From Stenotrophomonas cyclobalanopsidis (GTDB lineage Bacteria; Pseudomonadota; Gammaproteobacteria; Xanthomonadales; Xanthomonadaceae), in assembly GCF_008710035.1 (NCBI RefSeq), contig NZ_VYKI01000020.1, positions 1-51,131 of the forward strand: a stretch of 51,131 bases of DNA, in the 5' to 3' direction. Shown one piece after another: positions 10,235 through 19,482 of the stretch (within the stretch, counting starts at the first letter, position 1; every line of letters begins with the position of its first letter). Made by a program: the position numbers and the translations under genes. A model generated the notes under the pieces. That model was not told the DNA's origin. It did not search any database and worked only from the letters and a program-made list of their open reading frames with translations.

Positions 10235-11800
10235 ATGGAACGCGAGCCCCTGCATCGCCGCCACGGCGCCGACCACCCCGCGCTGGACCGCGTTCGCCGC
10301 GAGGGCCGCTGGTGGTGGCTGCAGGCACGCCACGCGCGCCGGGTCTGGCGCTGGGCACTGCTGGCGGCGGTGGTGGTGTTCGTGGCGCTGGTGCTGCTGC
10401 GCAAGCCGCTGGCCGACTGGTTCTGGGACGAACCGCAGATTGAACAGCTGCTGGCCGAGGGCGATCGCGCGCTGGCCGAGGGGCGGCTGACCGCAGCCGA
10501 TGGCAGCGGCGCGCGCGAACGCTACCAGGCCGCGCTGGCCCTCGACAACGATCGCCTGCAGGCGAGACAGGGGCTGGCAAGCACCGGCGTGGCGGCGTTA
10601 CGGCAGGCGTATGAGCGGCTGCAGGCTGATGACCTTGACGGAAGCGCGCAGGCGCTCGCGCTGGCCCGCGAACTGCAGGTGCCGCAGGGCCAGGCCGATG
10701 CCGTGGCGCGGCAGCTGCAGGCACGGCGCAGCGCGGGCGCGGGGATCGGCGCCTTGCTGGCGCAGGCGCGCAATGCCTTCGCGGCCGGCCGCCTGGATGA
10801 GGGGGACAGCAGCGCACTGCCGCTGTTCCAGCGCATCCTGGCCCTGCAGCCGGACCACCTGCCGGCGCTGGAAGGGCGCGAGGATGCCCTGAGCGACCTG
10901 CTGCAGCGCGCCCGCGCGCTGGCTGCACGCGGCGAGTTGGCGCAGAGTGCGGCCCTGCTGCAGCGTGCGCGCCAGTTCGATGCCGGTCACAGCGATCTGC
11001 CGGCCAGCCAGGAAGCGCTGGCGCGCGCGGTCGACCAGCGCCTGCGGCAGGGCCAGCGTGCACTGAAGCAGCAGACGCTGGACGCCGCAGCCAACGCCTT
11101 CGACGCCGTGCTGGCAGTGGCGCCCGATGATCCCAATGCGACGCGCGGCCGCGAACAGACGGCGCAGGCGCTGCTGGCACGCAGCCAGCGCCACGCCGCC
11201 GATTTCCAGTTCGAAGCCGCCGAGACCGACCGTGCGCGTGCCGCTGCACTGGGCGCATCGCAGGCCGCATTGCAGCAGGCGGCGCAACGCATCCAGCGCG
11301 CCCAGCAGGCACGGCAGGCGCAGCAGCAGCCGGCATTGAGCACGGCCCAGCGCGAGCGGAAACTGCGCGACCACCTGCGGCAGATCGATCGCGCCGAGCG
11401 TGAAGGACGCTGGATCAGCCCGCCCGGGCACAGTGCGTTCGACGCGCTGCGAGAGGCACAGGCGCTGGCGCCGCGCGACGCACGGGTGAGGGCGGCTGCC
11501 GCGCGCCTGCTGCCGGCCAGCCGACAGTGTTTCGATGACAACCTGCGGCAGAACCGGGTGCAGGCCGCGGGCGCCTGCCTGCAGGCCTGGCAGACCCTGG
11601 CGCCGACCGCGGCGGGCCTGCCGTCGGCACGGGTGCGGTTGGCACAGCGATGGCTGGCCATCGGCAGTGAGCGGCTGGGCCGCGGCGACGTGGCCTTCGC
11701 CGCGGCCGCCGTCGACCAGGTGCGCCAGCTGCAGCCGGACCTGCCGGAGCTGGCCGCGTTCGAACAGCGCCTGCGGCAGGCCGGAGGGCGGCTGGATTAG
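10235..11800 (+). CDS. Single-pass membrane protein with TPR-like helical repeats, unknown function
   Basis: 521 residues. A basic cytoplasmic N-terminus ends in one membrane segment at about residues 46-63 (ALLAAVVVFVALVLLRK). The rest is an Ala/Gln/Arg-rich alpha-helical domain with TPR-like repeats, for example ALAEGRLTAADGSGARERYQ, ARNAFAAGRLDEGDSSALPL and ANAFDAVLAVAPDDPNATRG, in which a helix pair repeats every 60-70 residues. The domain should lie outside the cytoplasmic membrane. It begins 30 bp after relA and may share its transcript. Its stop codon overlaps that of the opposite-strand glycosyltransferase by 4 bp. It could be a scaffold in envelope assembly; that is a guess from architecture only. 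Confidence 0.75.
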   Translation: MEREPLHRRHGADHPALDRVRREGRWWWLQARHARRVWRWALLAAVVVFVALVLLRKPLADWFWDEPQIEQLLAEGDRALAEGRLTAADGSGARERYQAALALDNDRLQARQGLASTGVAALRQAYERLQADDLDGSAQALALARELQVPQGQADAVARQLQARRSAGAGIGALLAQARNAFAAGRLDEGDSSALPLFQRILALQPDHLPALEGREDALSDLLQRARALAARGELAQSAALLQRARQFDAGHSDLPASQEALARAVDQRLRQGQRALKQQTLDAAANAFDAVLAVAPDDPNATRGREQTAQALLARSQRHAADFQFEAAETDRARAAALGASQAALQQAAQRIQRAQQARQAQQQPALSTAQRERKLRDHLRQIDRAEREGRWISPPGHSAFDALREAQALAPRDARVRAAAARLLPASRQCFDDNLRQNRVQAAGACLQAWQTLAPTAAGLPSARVRLAQRWLAIGSERLGRGDVAFAAAAVDQVRQLQPDLPELAAFEQRLRQAGGRLD

Positions 11801-13896
11801 TCGAAGAACACCCGCTGCACGGTGGCCCGCGCCGCATCCAGCGAGAAGTGCCGGGCGACGTTGGCCAGACCCGCATCGGACAGCTGCTGCCACAGCTGCG
11901 GGTCCTGGTAGAGGCGCACGACCTCGGCCGCGAACGCGGTGGCGTCATCGGCCACCAGCACGTCCTGGCCCGGCTGCAGGTGCATGCCTTCCACCGCACA
12001 CGTGGTGCCGACCACCGGCTGGCCATGGGCCATGCTCAGGTTGATCTTGCCCTTCACCCCGGCGCCGAAGCGCAGCGGGGCAATGGCGATGCGCGCACCG
12101 TCCATGTACGGCACGATGTCCTCGACGAAGCCGTGCATCTCCACCCCGGGCTGGCCGGCGGCCAGCGCCAGCAGGCTGTCCGGCGCGGCCGCGCCGATGC
12201 AGTGCAGGCGCACCTGCGGCAGCTGCGCGCGGATGCCGGCGAAGACCTCGCCGATGAACCATTCCATCGCATCCAGGTTCGGCGGGTGGCGGAAGCCGCC
12301 GACGAACACCAGGTCGTGGCGCTGTGCATACGGCGCACCCGCGCCGGCCACTTCATGCAGGTTGGAGATCAGTTCCACCCGTACGCCCGGCGCATCGGCC
12401 TGCAGCTGTTCGCGCTCGGCGGCACTGACCAGCACGGTGACATCGCACTGCTCCATCACCGCCAGTTCGCTGCTGCGGGTGCGTTCGGCCGCACGCAGCA
12501 GGCTGGCATCACCGGCCACCTCGGCCCCGCGGCGCTCGCGCAGGTAGTGCAGGTCCACCGTGTCGAACACGCTGCGTGCCTGCGGCGCATAGCGCTTGAG
12601 CAGGGGCAGGCATTCGTTGGCCACGTGGTGGCGCACCAGCAGGGCGACGTCGAAGCGCGCAGCATGGCTGCGCAGCCAGCCGGCCACGCCCTCGATGAAC
12701 GGTGCGTACCAGACTTCCACGCCCATCCGCTGCAGGGCTTCGGTGGCCGCGCCGCCGTGCTCGCGCCGGGTCGGCACGAACACCACGTGGGCCCCGGCCT
12801 GCAGCAGCAGGCGGATCAGGTTGACCTGGCGCAGCGAGGCCGAATCGCGCTCGGGGCGCGGGACTTCCTCGTCCAGGATCAGCACCTGGCGGCGGCCGCG
12901 GTACAGCAGGGCAGGCGAGGGCACTTCGCCCACGGCCGGGTGGCGCGCCAGTTCGGTGGCCCACTTGGCGGCGAAGATGGCCTGGTTGCGCACCTGGTAG
13001 GCCTTCACCCCGCTGCCGGTATCAGTGCCGTTGCTGGTTCCTTCATCGTGGATGACCCGGCTCGCCGGCTGCACCAGCACGCGGCGGCCCAGCGCCCGCA
13101 CGCTGAAGGCCAGGTCGGTGTCTTCGTAGTAGGCCGGCCGGTAGCGGGTATCGAAGCCGCCCAGCTGCTGCCACAGGGCGCGCGGCAGCATCAGCGCCGC
13201 GCCGGAGCAGTAGTCCACGTCGCGCAGGCAGGCGTAGCGCGGGTCGTCGGCGGCCTCGAAGCGGCCATAGCTCCAGCCGCTGCCGTCGGCGAAGATCACG
13301 CCGCCCGATTCCTGCAGGCGGCCATCGGGATAGAGCAGCTGGCTGCCGACCAGGCCGGCCTCCGGCACCGCAGTGAAGGTGTCCAGCAGGGCGTCCAGCC
13401 AGCCCGGCTGCGGTACCGTATCGTTGTTCAGCAGCACCACGTACTGGCCGCGCGCGCCCTGCACGCCGTCATTGCAGGCGTCGATGAAACCGCCGTTGCG
13501 CTCACGCACCTCGTAACGCAGGCCGGCAATCTGCGGCATCCACTGCACGGTGGCGTCGCTGCTGCCGTCGTCCACCACCAGGATCTCGCAGGCGGCCGCC
13601 GGCGGATGTGCGGCCAGCGCCCGCAGGCAGGCCAGGGTGTGATCGGCGTGGTTGTAGACCGGGATGATGATGCTCACCACCGGCGATTCGCTGAAAGGCA
13701 CGCTGAACGGCGCGAACGCCTGTGCGGGCGGCAGGTACAGCGGGGCACGCGGGGCCGGCACGGCACGCTGGCTGTGCACCCGGATGCGCTGCCAGGTGGC
13801 GCGCCAGCCACGGGTCCGCAGGCTGGCCAGGCTGCGCCGGGCCAGGCCCGTCAGGCGATTGATCAGGTAGCGGATTTCGGCCAAAGACATCGCCAT
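11797..13896 (-). CDS. Two-domain glycosyltransferase (GT2 followed by GT4)
   Basis: About 699 residues. The first half is a GT-A fold family 2 transferase: VVSIIIPVYNHADHT near residue 75, VVDDGSS, and the DxD-type LLNNDTVP, then YYEDTDLAF with the catalytic ED. The second half is a GT-B fold family 4 domain: FDTVDLHYLRERR, FVGGFRHPPNLDAMEWF, then GFVEDIVPYMDGARIAIAPL and GAGVKGKINLSMAHGQPVV. Such fusions build cell-surface polysaccharide or glycosylate surface proteins using nucleotide-sugar donors. The ATG at 13896 is preferred because GGAG lies upstream; a GTG at 13929 would add 11 residues. It is divergent from mrcB and not in a visible polysaccharide cluster, so the product is unknown. 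Confidence 0.85.
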   Translation of the reverse strand: MAMSLAEIRYLINRLTGLARRSLASLRTRGWRATWQRIRVHSQRAVPAPRAPLYLPPAQAFAPFSVPFSESPVVSIIIPVYNHADHTLACLRALAAHPPAAACEILVVDDGSSDATVQWMPQIAGLRYEVRERNGGFIDACNDGVQGARGQYVVLLNNDTVPQPGWLDALLDTFTAVPEAGLVGSQLLYPDGRLQESGGVIFADGSGWSYGRFEAADDPRYACLRDVDYCSGAALMLPRALWQQLGGFDTRYRPAYYEDTDLAFSVRALGRRVLVQPASRVIHDEGTSNGTDTGSGVKAYQVRNQAIFAAKWATELARHPAVGEVPSPALLYRGRRQVLILDEEVPRPERDSASLRQVNLIRLLLQAGAHVVFVPTRREHGGAATEALQRMGVEVWYAPFIEGVAGWLRSHAARFDVALLVRHHVANECLPLLKRYAPQARSVFDTVDLHYLRERRGAEVAGDASLLRAAERTRSSELAVMEQCDVTVLVSAAEREQLQADAPGVRVELISNLHEVAGAGAPYAQRHDLVFVGGFRHPPNLDAMEWFIGEVFAGIRAQLPQVRLHCIGAAAPDSLLALAAGQPGVEMHGFVEDIVPYMDGARIAIAPLRFGAGVKGKINLSMAHGQPVVGTTCAVEGMHLQPGQDVLVADDATAFAAEVVRLYQDPQLWQQLSDAGLANVARHFSLDAARATVQRVFFD

Positions 13897-13992
13897 CCGG
13901 TTGCAACTCCAGCTTAAGCGGGGGAACACGGGGGAATCCGCCAGCCACGGTGGCTGGGGTAGACTCGCCTGACCCTACATTCTCGCATTCCC

Positions 13993-16434
13993 GTGCCCCG
14001 ACGCTACGATTCCGACGACATCGACGATTTCGACGACGACGACCAGCAGGACTCCGGTCCCCTGTGGCGCCGCCGGATGATCACCTGGACCATGGCGGCG
14101 GTCGCGTTGGGACTGGGTTTCCTCATTCCCTATACGCTGTACCTGAACCAACAGGTCACTCAGCGTTTTGGCGAACTGCGCTGGCAGATTCCGACACGTG
14201 TCTACGCGCGCCCGCTGGTGCTGGTGCCCGGCAAGGCCATGGACGCGGCCACGCTGAAGACCGAACTGGCCGCCTCGGCCTACCGCGATGATGGCCAGGG
14301 CAAAGACCCGGCCACCTATGCGGTGCAGGGCGGGCGCTTCACCATTTCCAGCCGCGGCTACAACGATGTCGATGGCCACGTCGCTGCCAAGCGCGTGGAA
14401 CTGTCGCTGTCAGGCGGCAGCATCGCGTCGCTGCGTGACCCCGATTCGCGCAAGGCACTGAAGGCCGCCCGCCTGGATCCGGCGCGCATCGCGACGCTGT
14501 ACGGGCAGAAGCAGGAAGAGCGCCGCCTGATCCGCATGAACGAAGCGCCGGACCTGCTGGTGACCGGCCTGCAGGCGGTGGAGGACAAGGACTTCAACCG
14601 CCACCACGGCATCGACCTGTCCGGCATCGCGCGCGCGGTGTGGGTGACCATCCGTTCCGGTGGGCAGAGCCGCCAGGGCGCGTCCACGCTGACCCAGCAG
14701 CTGGCCCGCAGCGGCCTGCTCGGCATCGGCAAGGAACAGACCCTCACCCGCAAGTTCAATGAAGTGCTGTACGCGCTGATCATGGAAGCGCGCTACGACA
14801 AGCGCACCATTTTCGAGGCCTACCTCAACCAGGTATACCTGGGCCAGCGCGGCAGCCAGGCGATCCACGGCATGTCCTCCGGCGCCGAGTTCTGGTTCGG
14901 TCGCGACCTCTCCTCGCTGGATACCGAGCACATCGCGCTGCTGATCGGCCTGGTCAAGGGCCCGTCCTACTACGACCCGCGTCGCAACCCGGAGCGCGCG
15001 ACCGACCGCCGCAACTTCGTGCTGGGCAAGCTGCACGAAGCAACCCTGATCGACGACGCCGAGTACCAGCGTGCGCTGAAGGCGCCGCTGGGCGTGCCCA
15101 AGAGCCCGGGCCTGGTGGCGGCCAACCGCTTCCCCGCCTATGTGGACCTGGTGCGTCGCCAGCTCGGCCATGACTACCCCGAAACGGCGCTGCAGGGCGC
15201 CGGCCTGAGCGTGATGAGCGGCATGTCGCCGTCCGCGCAGGCCTACGCCGAAGGCGCGGTCACCCGCACCATCAAGTCGCTGGAGAGCAAGCGTCGTCCC
15301 GAGCTGCAGGCCGGCATGGTGATGACCGACGTGCACAACGGCGACGTGGTGGCGGTGATCGGCAGCCGCGAAGTGTCCGAGGTCGGCTTCAACCGCGCCA
15401 TCGAGGCACAGCGCCCGGTCGGGTCGCTGCTGAAGCCGTTCGTGTACCTGCTGGCCCTTGCCCAGCCGGACCGTTATTCGCTGGCCAGCTGGGTGGATGA
15501 TTCACCGGTGACGGTGCAGCTCGGCCGTGGCCGCAACTGGAGCCCCGGCAACGCGGACAACCGCAGCCACGGCACGGTGCGGCTGATCGACGCGCTGGCC
15601 CATTCCTACAACCAGGCCACCGTGCGCGTGGGCATGCAGGTCGGTCCGGAACGGGTGACCCAGCTGATCCACGTGCTGGCCGGCATCAAGGCCGAGGCGA
15701 ACCCGGCGGTGATCCTCGGCTCGACCGACCAGAGCCCGTACGCGATGGCCCAGCTGTACCAGTTCCTGGCCTCCGGTGGCGAGATCCAGCCGCTGCATGC
15801 GGTGCGCGGCGTGCTCGATCCGCAGGGCAAGCTGCTCAAGCGCTACGACAAGACCCCGGCCCCGGCCCAGGAAGGCGATTCGATTGCCGCCAACCTGATC
15901 AGCATCGGCCTGCAGCAGGTGGTCGCCAGCGGCACCGCGCAGCGCCTGAACGCCGATGGCCTGGGCCGCCTGCAGCCGGCCGGCAAGACCGGCACCACCA
16001 ACGATGGCCGCGACAGCTGGTATGCCGGTTACACCGGCGACCACCTGGCGGTGATCTGGATGGGCAACGACCAGAACGAACAGGCTGGCCTGTACGGCGC
16101 CACCGGTGCGATGCGTGTGTGGTCGGGCATCTTCCAGCGCCTGCCGAGTGCGCCGCTGAAGGTCAGCAACAAGGGCCTGGACTGGCAGTCGGTGGCCGCC
16201 ACCGGTACCAACAGCACCGATGAAGGCTGTCCGGACGCCCGTCGCTTCCCGTTCGTGGTCGGCTACGCGCCGGCCTACGCCCCCTGCGCCCCGGCCGCGT
16301 TGCCGGACGAGCAGGGCGGTGAAAGCGGAGGCGGTGGCTGGCGCAGCTGGTTCGGCCTGGACCGCAAGCAGGAACCGCCTGCCGCCGAACCTGCCGCAGC
16401 GCCCGCTGCCGCCACTCCTCCTCCCAGCCGGTGA
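13993..16434 (+). CDS. mrcB: Penicillin-binding protein 1B (bifunctional class A PBP)
   Basis: Polymerises lipid II and cross-links peptidoglycan in the periplasm. 813 residues. An acidic cytoplasmic tail (DSDDIDDFDDDDQQD) precedes one membrane anchor (MITWTMAAVALGLGFLIPYTLYL), then a UB2H-like region. The GT51 glycosyltransferase has EDKDFNRHHG with catalytic E197 and QGASTLTQQLARSG. The transpeptidase has SxxK as S478-LL-K481, the SYN motif (HSYNQATV) and KTGTTN with K665. A Pro/Ala-rich tail ends the protein. The start is GTG 13993. The stop overlaps the next gene's start, so the two are translationally coupled. Confidence 0.95.
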   Translation: MPRRYDSDDIDDFDDDDQQDSGPLWRRRMITWTMAAVALGLGFLIPYTLYLNQQVTQRFGELRWQIPTRVYARPLVLVPGKAMDAATLKTELAASAYRDDGQGKDPATYAVQGGRFTISSRGYNDVDGHVAAKRVELSLSGGSIASLRDPDSRKALKAARLDPARIATLYGQKQEERRLIRMNEAPDLLVTGLQAVEDKDFNRHHGIDLSGIARAVWVTIRSGGQSRQGASTLTQQLARSGLLGIGKEQTLTRKFNEVLYALIMEARYDKRTIFEAYLNQVYLGQRGSQAIHGMSSGAEFWFGRDLSSLDTEHIALLIGLVKGPSYYDPRRNPERATDRRNFVLGKLHEATLIDDAEYQRALKAPLGVPKSPGLVAANRFPAYVDLVRRQLGHDYPETALQGAGLSVMSGMSPSAQAYAEGAVTRTIKSLESKRRPELQAGMVMTDVHNGDVVAVIGSREVSEVGFNRAIEAQRPVGSLLKPFVYLLALAQPDRYSLASWVDDSPVTVQLGRGRNWSPGNADNRSHGTVRLIDALAHSYNQATVRVGMQVGPERVTQLIHVLAGIKAEANPAVILGSTDQSPYAMAQLYQFLASGGEIQPLHAVRGVLDPQGKLLKRYDKTPAPAQEGDSIAANLISIGLQQVVASGTAQRLNADGLGRLQPAGKTGTTNDGRDSWYAGYTGDHLAVIWMGNDQNEQAGLYGATGAMRVWSGIFQRLPSAPLKVSNKGLDWQSVAATGTNSTDEGCPDARRFPFVVGYAPAYAPCAPAALPDEQGGESGGGGWRSWFGLDRKQEPPAAEPAAAPAAATPPPSR

Positions 16435-16967
16435 TGCCGATGACTCTTCGATCCCCGTATCCGCTGCTGGCCGTGACCAGCCTGAGCCTGGCCCTGGCCG
16501 CCTGCGTGAGCAGCCCGCCGCCGGCACCCAAGCCGGTGGACACCACCACGCCGGCACAGCGCCTGGCCAACGTGGAAGGCGCCGCTGGCCCGGACGACAA
16601 GGAACTGTCGGTGCAGCCGCTGCGTGATTCGCAGGTGGAAGACCTGCGCCAGACCGCACTGGCCCAGCGCCAGGGCAACGACCTGGCCGCCGCCGCCGGC
16701 AGCCTGGACCAGGCGCTGCAGATCGTGGCGGGCGACCCTGCGGTGCTGCAGGAACGCGCGGAGATTGCTCTGCTGCAGGGCCAGTGGGCCGAGGCGGAGA
16801 CGTTCGCGCGCAAGGCGGTGGACCTGGGTTCGAAGACGGGGCCGTTGTGCCGCCGGCACTGGGCGACGATCGAGCAGTCGCGCCTGGCGCGGGGCGAGAA
16901 GGAGAATGCGGTGTCGGCGCATGCGCAGATTGAAGGGTGCACGGTGCCGGGGATCAAGCGGTACTGA
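16434..16967 (+). CDS. TPR lipoprotein, probable LpoP-type activator of PBP1B
   Basis: About 177 residues beginning MPMTLRSPYPLLAV, with a lipobox LALAAC that predicts lipidation and cleavage before the Cys. A Pro-rich linker (SSPPPAPKPVD) leads to two or three TPR-like helix pairs (LAQRQGNDLAAAAGSLDQAL, ERAEIALLQGQWAEAETFAR). ATG 16434 overlaps the mrcB stop; GTG 16431 and ATG 16440 are alternatives. In Pseudomonas, a TPR lipoprotein (LpoP) encoded beside the PBP1b gene activates it from the outer membrane. The same size, lipobox, TPR content and overlap with mrcB suggest that role here; this is inference from family knowledge and context. Confidence 0.7.
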   Translation: MPMTLRSPYPLLAVTSLSLALAACVSSPPPAPKPVDTTTPAQRLANVEGAAGPDDKELSVQPLRDSQVEDLRQTALAQRQGNDLAAAAGSLDQALQIVAGDPAVLQERAEIALLQGQWAEAETFARKAVDLGSKTGPLCRRHWATIEQSRLARGEKENAVSAHAQIEGCTVPGIKRY

Positions 16968-17031
16968 GTTTCCAGCCAACGGCGCAGCCCCTCGTGGCTG
17001 GCCGGTCGGTAGAGTCGACTGTTAGTCGACT
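16968..17031 (+). repeat. 30-bp repeat module followed by a REP (GTAGAGTCGACT type)
   Basis: Directly after the lipoprotein stop, 16968-16997 (starting GTTTCCAGCCAACGGC, ending CCCCTCGTGG) is identical over 30 bp to 50981-51010, which follows the gntR stop in the same way. The REP at 17009-17031 is GTAGAGTCGACTGTTAGTCG plus ACT, a stem AGTCGACT/AGTCGACT. A related REP stands at 20218-20240 before the second giant hairpin. Confidence 0.8.
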
Positions 17032-17045
17032 GGCCTTGCGAGGTG

Positions 17046-17308
17046 GGCCGGGCGGATGGGCTGCGCAGGGGACGCTGCAAGTCCCCCTCCGGGGCCCGGC
17101 CCAGCCGCTGGCGACTGTGCGTTCGGTCGCTCGCGAAGCAGTGCTTCGCAAGCAAAGCGCCCTCACCCCTGTAAGCTCGGTCGCCGCTTGCTCGTGTGCG
17201 CTGTCCTGCGCACACGGCAAGACCGGGGTTGGGCGTCCTGCCCAACCCGCCCGAGGCATGCCTCGGGCCCATGCGGCTCACGCCCCTGCGCAGCCCACCC
17301 GCCCGGCC
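17046..17308 (+). repeat. Giant hairpin repeat, copy 1 (263 bp)
   Basis: The ends form a 26-bp inverted repeat: 17046-17071 pairs with 17283-17308 with one mismatch (core TGGGCTGCGCAGGGG / CCCCTGCGCAGCCCA). Inside are separate stem-loops: GCGAAGC-AGT-GCTTCGC (17132-17148), GTGTGCGC-TGTCCT-GCGCACAC (17193-17214), GGGTTGGGC-GTCCT-GCCCAACCC (17225-17247) and the 20-bp palindrome GCCCGAGGCATGCCTCGGGC (17248-17267). The right-hand 253 bp match copy 2 with six substitutions by eye and no indels. Apparent reading frames through it look like chance. It fills most of the 451-bp gap before the helicase gene; 17309-17418 would hold that gene's promoter. Confidence 0.85.
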
Positions 17309-17418
17309 AAACACGCAGCAACCCAGAGCCATGAACACCGCTGTTGCTGTTGCCTTTGCCTACGCCTTGGCTTGAAACGGGTGCCGGGCAGCGCCCGGCC
17401 GGGTATCCTTCCTGTCTG

Positions 17419-19473
17419 ATGTCCGACCTCGTTCATGCCAGCCGCGAAGCCCTCAGCGAAGGCGGCGCGCTCGCCTCGCACCTGGATGCCTTCAACCCGC
17501 GTCCCGCACAGCTGCGCCTGACCGAGGCCATCGCCGACGCGCTGCAGCAGCGCGACCTGCTGCTGGCCGAGGCCGGAACGGGCACCGGCAAGACCTTCGC
17601 CTACCTGGTGCCGGTCCTGCTGTCCGGCCTGCGCACCATCATCTCCACCGGCACCCGCGCGCTGCAGGACCAGCTCTATCACCGCGATCTGCCGCGCGTG
17701 CGCCAGGCGCTGGGCGTGGGCCTGCGCAGTGCGCTGCTGAAGGGCCGCGCCAATTACCTGTGCCGCTACCGCCTGCAGCAGGCGCGGGGCGAGCCGCGTT
17801 TTTCCGGCCCCGAACAGGCCGCGCAGTTCCAGCGCATCCTCGCCTGGTCCGGCCGTTCGCAGTTCGGTGATATCGCCGAACTGGACGGCCTGGCCGACGA
17901 TTCGCCGCTGCTGCCGATGGTGACTTCCACCGTCGACAACTGCCTGGGCACCGATTGCCCGTTTTGGGACGACTGCTTCGTCGTGCACGCGCGGCAACGC
18001 GCGCAGGCGGCCGACGTGGTGGTGGTCAACCACCACCTGCTGCTGGCCGACCTGGCGCTCAAGCAGGATGGCTTCGGCGAGCTGCTCCCCGGTGCGCAGG
18101 CCTTCGTCATCGACGAGGCACATCAGCTGCCCGAACTCGCCGCGCAGTTCTTCGGCGAGGGCTTCGGCATGCGCCCGTGGCAGGAGCTGGCCCGCGACTG
18201 CCTGGCCGAGGCGCGTAGCGTCGGCGGTGCGCAGTCGGCGCTGCAGGAGCCGGTCGACCAGTTGCAGCAGGCGCTGCTGGCGCTGCGCCTGGCCATGGAA
18301 GGGCTGCCGTCACGCGGTACCCAGTGGCGCGCGTTGGCGATGCCGCAGGTGCGCGAGGGTTTCGATACGGCGATGAGCTGCCTGGTGGTGCTGGAACAGG
18401 CGTTGCAGCCGCTTCGCGAAGCCGCTGCAGGACTGGACGCCTGCCATGCACGTGCGCGCGAAGCGGTTTCGCGGTTGTCGCGCTGGCTGGGCGACGACGA
18501 GCCGACCCTGGATTTTGATACCGACCCGGCCGACGCGGCCAGTGCCGCCGACGTGCTCTGGTACGAACTCACCCCGCGCGGGTTCCGCTGCCAGCGCACG
18601 CCGATGGATGTGTCCGGACCGCTGCGCGAGCACCGTGAGCGCAGCCGCGCCGCATGGATCTTCACCTCGGCCACGCTGACCGTGGGCGGTGGCTTTGATC
18701 ACATCGCCACCCGCCTGGGCCTGGATGATCCGCATACGCTGGTCCAGCCCAGTCCATTCAACTGGCCCGAGCAGGCGCTGTGCTACCTGCCCGAGGGCCT
18801 GCCTGATCCCGCCGCGCGTGGCTTCGGTACCGCTCTCATCCAGGCTCTGCAGCCGGTGCTGCAGGCCTCGCAGGGCAGGGCGTTCCTGCTGTTCGCCTCG
18901 CACCGTGCGCTGCGCGAGGCCGCCGAGGCCCTGCGCGACGGGCCGTGGCCGCTGTTCGTGCAGGGCGAGGCGCCGCGCGCCACGTTGCTGCAGCGTTTCC
19001 GCGATTCCGGCAATGGCGTGCTGCTTGGCTCGGCCAGCTTCCGCGAGGGCGTGGACGTAGTGGGCGAGGCGCTGAGCGTGGTGGTGATCGACAAGCTGCC
19101 GTTCGCCGCGCCGGACGACCCGGTCTACGAGGCGCGGCTGGAGGCGATCCGCAGCGAGGGCGGCAATCCGTTCCGCGACGAACAGCTGCCGCAGGCGGTG
19201 ATCGCCCTCAAGCAGGGCGTGGGCCGGCTGATCCGCAGCGAGACCGACCGCGGCGTGCTGGTGCTGTGCGACCCGCGCCTGCTCAACCGCGGCTATGGCC
19301 GGGTGTTCCTCGATTCGCTGCCGCCGTTCCGCCGCACCCGCGCACTGGCCGATGTGCAGGCCTTCTTTGCGCCACAATGGGCCCCTGTGGCTGACGACGC
19401 CGCCGCCCCGACCGTCCCGGCCTCCGCGCCGGGCCCCCAGCCGGCCCCCGGCGCCACGTTCCCCCTGTTCTGA
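17419..19473 (+). CDS. DinG/YoaA-family ATP-dependent 5'-3' DNA helicase
   Basis: XPD-like superfamily 2 helicase with an iron-sulphur cluster, involved in DNA repair and in clearing R-loops or damaged forks. 684 residues from ATG 17419 (MSDLVHASREALSEGG), the length expected of YoaA-type proteins. Visible motifs are Walker A EAGTGTGKTFAYL (about residues 51-63), four candidate cluster cysteines (CRYRLQQ then DNCLGTDCPFWDDC), DEAH in FVIDEAHQLPEL, the motif FTSATLTVGG and the C-terminal QGVGRLIRSETDRGVLV. An in-frame ATG farther upstream was rejected because the intervening residues are not family-like. tsaB follows after 9 bp. The pair is bracketed by direct copies of the giant hairpin. Confidence 0.92.
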   Translation: MSDLVHASREALSEGGALASHLDAFNPRPAQLRLTEAIADALQQRDLLLAEAGTGTGKTFAYLVPVLLSGLRTIISTGTRALQDQLYHRDLPRVRQALGVGLRSALLKGRANYLCRYRLQQARGEPRFSGPEQAAQFQRILAWSGRSQFGDIAELDGLADDSPLLPMVTSTVDNCLGTDCPFWDDCFVVHARQRAQAADVVVVNHHLLLADLALKQDGFGELLPGAQAFVIDEAHQLPELAAQFFGEGFGMRPWQELARDCLAEARSVGGAQSALQEPVDQLQQALLALRLAMEGLPSRGTQWRALAMPQVREGFDTAMSCLVVLEQALQPLREAAAGLDACHARAREAVSRLSRWLGDDEPTLDFDTDPADAASAADVLWYELTPRGFRCQRTPMDVSGPLREHRERSRAAWIFTSATLTVGGGFDHIATRLGLDDPHTLVQPSPFNWPEQALCYLPEGLPDPAARGFGTALIQALQPVLQASQGRAFLLFASHRALREAAEALRDGPWPLFVQGEAPRATLLQRFRDSGNGVLLGSASFREGVDVVGEALSVVVIDKLPFAAPDDPVYEARLEAIRSEGGNPFRDEQLPQAVIALKQGVGRLIRSETDRGVLVLCDPRLLNRGYGRVFLDSLPPFRRTRALADVQAFFAPQWAPVADDAAAPTVPASAPGPQPAPGATFPLF

Positions 19474-19482
19474 TTCCCTCCG

